Shown here one piece after another: positions 62,245 to 64,000 of a stretch of 64,000 nucleotides of DNA. The stretch is from assembly GCA_002840505.1 (NCBI GenBank), contig PHBC01000006.1, positions 183,952 to 247,951 on the forward strand. Direction: 5' to 3'. The notes below the pieces were generated by a model. That model saw only the letters and a list, made by a program, of their open reading frames with translations. It had not been told where the DNA came from and searched no databases. The DNA comes from Deltaproteobacteria bacterium HGW-Deltaproteobacteria-2 (lineage in GTDB: Bacteria > Desulfobacterota > Syntrophia > Syntrophales > Smithellaceae). Position 1 is the first letter of the stretch. Each line of letters opens with the position of its first letter. The position numbers and the translations under genes were made by a program.

Positions 62245-62331
62245 GTGAAATCCCGACACGCTACGCCATCGGGATAATTCAACTTACAAGTTTTAGTGCA
62301 CTATGTTTCTAAAACTTGAGTTTCATTAAAA
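62245..62331 (-). repeat. Dispersed repeat, partial type B in inverse orientation
   Basis: Contains TTCAACTTAC and CTTGAGTTTCAT, the reverse of the AAGTTGAA and GAAACTC parts of type B, plus a TCCCGACACGC...GGGA hairpin. It separates the methyltransferase and isomerase genes. Confidence 0.45.
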
Positions 62332-62388
62332 AAGTAGCTATGGTAATAAGGTGTATAATTTTACCAGTGTAATATTAAGGGTTTTGTC

Positions 62389-63177
62389 ATGCAGAGTATC
62401 ATAAGCAAAGTTCACGCTCATATGCCGTATCATCTTCTGCCCAAGTATTTGAAGTCTGTTCTTCAACAGAAGCTTAATCTGGAAATATATTTTCATCATT
62501 GGATTTTGCAGGATTTGGATAAATCAAAATGTTTGGAAACGGCAAAACTTTTAGCCGAGAACGGTTTAAAAGTAACTTTCCATGCTCCTTTTTTGGATCT
62601 GCGTCCGGCGGCCCTGGATGATAAAATCCGGCAGACGAGTCTTGACCGGATTAAGCAGGTCTTTGATTTAGCGCCTTATTTTCATCCTTTAAAAATCGTT
62701 TGCCATCCATCTTTTGACGACCGTTATTATGTGTCGGCAGATGATTTGTGGCTGGAGAACAGCGTTAAAACATGGACAGAGTTGATTGCGCGGGCTAAAG
62801 ACGCTAAAACAATTATTGCCCTGGAAAATGTGTATGAAAAAAATCCGTATATTTTACGGCGTCTTTTCGATGCGCTGTCTTCAGATAAAATTTGTTTTTG
62901 TTTTGATACCGGACATTTCAATGTCTTTTCTCATGAGCCGCTTGATATTTGGCTTACGGAGTTGGGAAAATATTTAGGACATCTTCATTTGCATGATAAT
63001 TTCGGACGGTTGGATGAGCACCTTCCAGTAGGCAATGGTACATTTCCTTTTGCAGAATTTTTTCAAATTCTTAAAAAAATAAAAGTAAAACCGACTATAA
63101 CACTGGAAGCTCATAATCCCGATACTTTCTTGCAGTCGGTAAAGAATGTCAAAGATATGAAGCTGTTGTTTTTCTAA
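62389..63177 (+). CDS. Sugar phosphate isomerase/epimerase-like TIM-barrel protein
   Basis: 262 residues. Family 2 AP-endonuclease-like barrel with metal ligands in KVTFHAPFLDLRPAA, VCHPSFDD, IIALENVYE, FCFDTGHFNVF and LGHLHLHDNFGRLDEHLPVGNGTFPFAEF (last one split: LHLHDN, DEHLP). It may isomerise a sugar or phosphosugar, but other uses of this fold are many. ATG start with AAGG. Followed after 34 bp by an ABC permease gene. Confidence 0.8.
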   Translation: MQSIISKVHAHMPYHLLPKYLKSVLQQKLNLEIYFHHWILQDLDKSKCLETAKLLAENGLKVTFHAPFLDLRPAALDDKIRQTSLDRIKQVFDLAPYFHPLKIVCHPSFDDRYYVSADDLWLENSVKTWTELIARAKDAKTIIALENVYEKNPYILRRLFDALSSDKICFCFDTGHFNVFSHEPLDIWLTELGKYLGHLHLHDNFGRLDEHLPVGNGTFPFAEFFQILKKIKVKPTITLEAHNPDTFLQSVKNVKDMKLLFF

Positions 63178-63211
63178 AAAGAGATGAATTGATTATTTTC
63201 AGAGGGAAAAA

Positions 63212-64000
63212 TTGTTAAGGTACATATTAAAAAGAATATTGTTTATGATTCCGCTTCTACTGGGGATTACGATAATTTGTTTTTTCGTTATGCATCTGGC
63301 TCCCGGTTCTCCCACAGACTTGCAGACTCAAATGAATCCCAAGGCTTCCGCGCAGATGAAGGAACGTCTTCAGGCTTTATATGAACTGGATAAGCCGGTT
63401 CATGTTCAATATTGGTCATGGCTGAAAAAAATCAGCCATGGTGATCTGGGTGTTTCGTTTTCGTCCGACCACCGGCCCGTTAACGCAAAGATTATGGAAC
63501 GTCTGCCCATTACCATCATTATAGAATTTCTTTCTCTTCTGATTATTATAGCCATTGCCATACCGATAGGAGTGCTTTCCGCTGTCCATCAGAATTCGCT
63601 TTTTGATAAGATCGCCGGAGTGTTCGTTTTTATTGGATTCGCGATTCCAACTTTCTGGCTGGCTTTATTATTAATGATATTTTTCGGCATCAATCTGGGA
63701 TGGTTGCCTATTTCCGGGTTGCGTTCTTTAAATTATGAGTACCTTACACCCTGGGCGCAGTTTATTGATTTAACCAAACATTTGGTATTACCGTTATTCA
63801 TTTCTTCCTTTGGAGGATTGGCCGGTCTTTCCCGTTACATGCGCGCAAACATGCTGGAAGTCATCAGGCAGGATTATATTATGACTGCCCGAGCCAAGGG
63901 ATTGAGTGAAAGGGATGTAATTTACAGACATGCGCTACGCAACGCGCTTCTGCCGGCTATAACAATCCTGGGACTTTCCATTCCCGGTCTTATCGGCGGT
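63212..64000 (+). CDS. Oligopeptide/dipeptide ABC transporter permease (OppB/DppB family), 3' end cut by window
   Basis: 263 codons from a TTG start (AGAGGGA before it) to the window edge. First helix [26 protein letters not shown], a typical DppB N terminus, and [41 protein letters not shown], the EAA loop that contacts the ATPases. Inner-membrane pore for peptides or nickel. The gene continues past 64000. Confidence 0.93.
   Translation, partial: MLRYILKRILFMIPLLLGITIICFFVMHLAPGSPTDLQTQMNPKASAQMKERLQALYELDKPVHVQYWSWLKKISHGDLGVSFSSDHRPVNAKIMERLPITIIIEFLSLLIIIAIAIPIGVLSAVHQNSLFDKIAGVFVFIGFAIPTFWLALLLMIFFGINLGWLPISGLRSLNYEYLTPWAQFIDLTKHLVLPLFISSFGGLAGLSRYMRANMLEVIRQDYIMTARAKGLSERDVIYRHALRNALLPAITILGLSIPGLIGG

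Overview
The window reads as the chromosome of an anaerobic, Gram-negative bacterium close to the syntrophic Deltaproteobacteria (Syntrophus/Smithella type). This is an inference from gene content. There is lipid A, Kdo and heptose synthesis (lpxC, lpxH-like, kdsD, rfaE2). There is a fumarate-adding glycyl radical enzyme, a benzoyl-CoA reductase / 2-hydroxyacyl-CoA dehydratase-type subunit pair with an acyl-CoA dehydrogenase, and two selenoprotein genes with bacterial SECIS hairpins. No oxygen respiration genes are seen.

Layout. 1-3.7 kb: the left edge cuts a benzylsuccinate/alkylsuccinate synthase-type alpha subunit, preceded by its small Cys-rich subunit, a truncated TRAP binding protein and a divergent GntR/FCD regulator with candidate operators. 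3.8-8.7 kb: MarR plus START-domain operon, a DUF1796 protein, an ECF sigma factor, a glutaredoxin-like selenoprotein with two in-frame UGA codons, and a large secreted protein of unknown function. 9.1-30 kb: housekeeping block (initiator tRNA, speB, lpxH, kdsD, yebC, ruvCAB, queH, lpxC, NtrY/NtrC-type two-component pair, dnaJ, purC, rsmB, fmt). 31.4-33.1 kb: three short attC-like sites in tandem delimit small gene cassettes (an orphan secreted protein, an unknown protein and a VapBC pair) without an integrase in view. 33.1-39.6 kb: an SPL-type radical SAM protein, then an acyl-CoA island (crotonase, TetR, BcrB/BcrC-like pair, acyl-CoA dehydrogenase). 39.8-44.3 kb: small unknown genes, a cupin, and a second lone cassette (GNAT acetyltransferase) with a 125-base attC-like site. 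44.3-52.3 kb: priA, dksA, rfaE2, comF, rsfS, a second START paralogue, metK behind a SAM-II-like riboswitch, and a hotdog thioesterase. 52.3-62.2 kb: redox block with NifX, DUF134, a frameshifted TauE/SafE gene, a CoA-disulfide-reductase-like flavoprotein, a Crp/Fnr regulator, an RND efflux pair, thioredoxin, a small membrane selenoprotein and a methyltransferase. 62.4-64 kb: a TIM-barrel isomerase-like protein and an oligopeptide ABC permease cut by the right edge.

How the parts connect. In the redox block a 160-bp segment carrying the crp/trxA divergent promoter, with a perfect FNR-type box, is present twice and flanks the RND efflux genes. This suggests the efflux pair entered between crp and trxA and took a copy of the same control region. 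Both selenoproteins are missed by ordinary ORF calling. Their UGA codons are each followed at 10-14 nt by a perfect 6-7 bp hairpin with a GU-containing loop. Two families of dispersed, partly palindromic repeats lie in many intergenic gaps.
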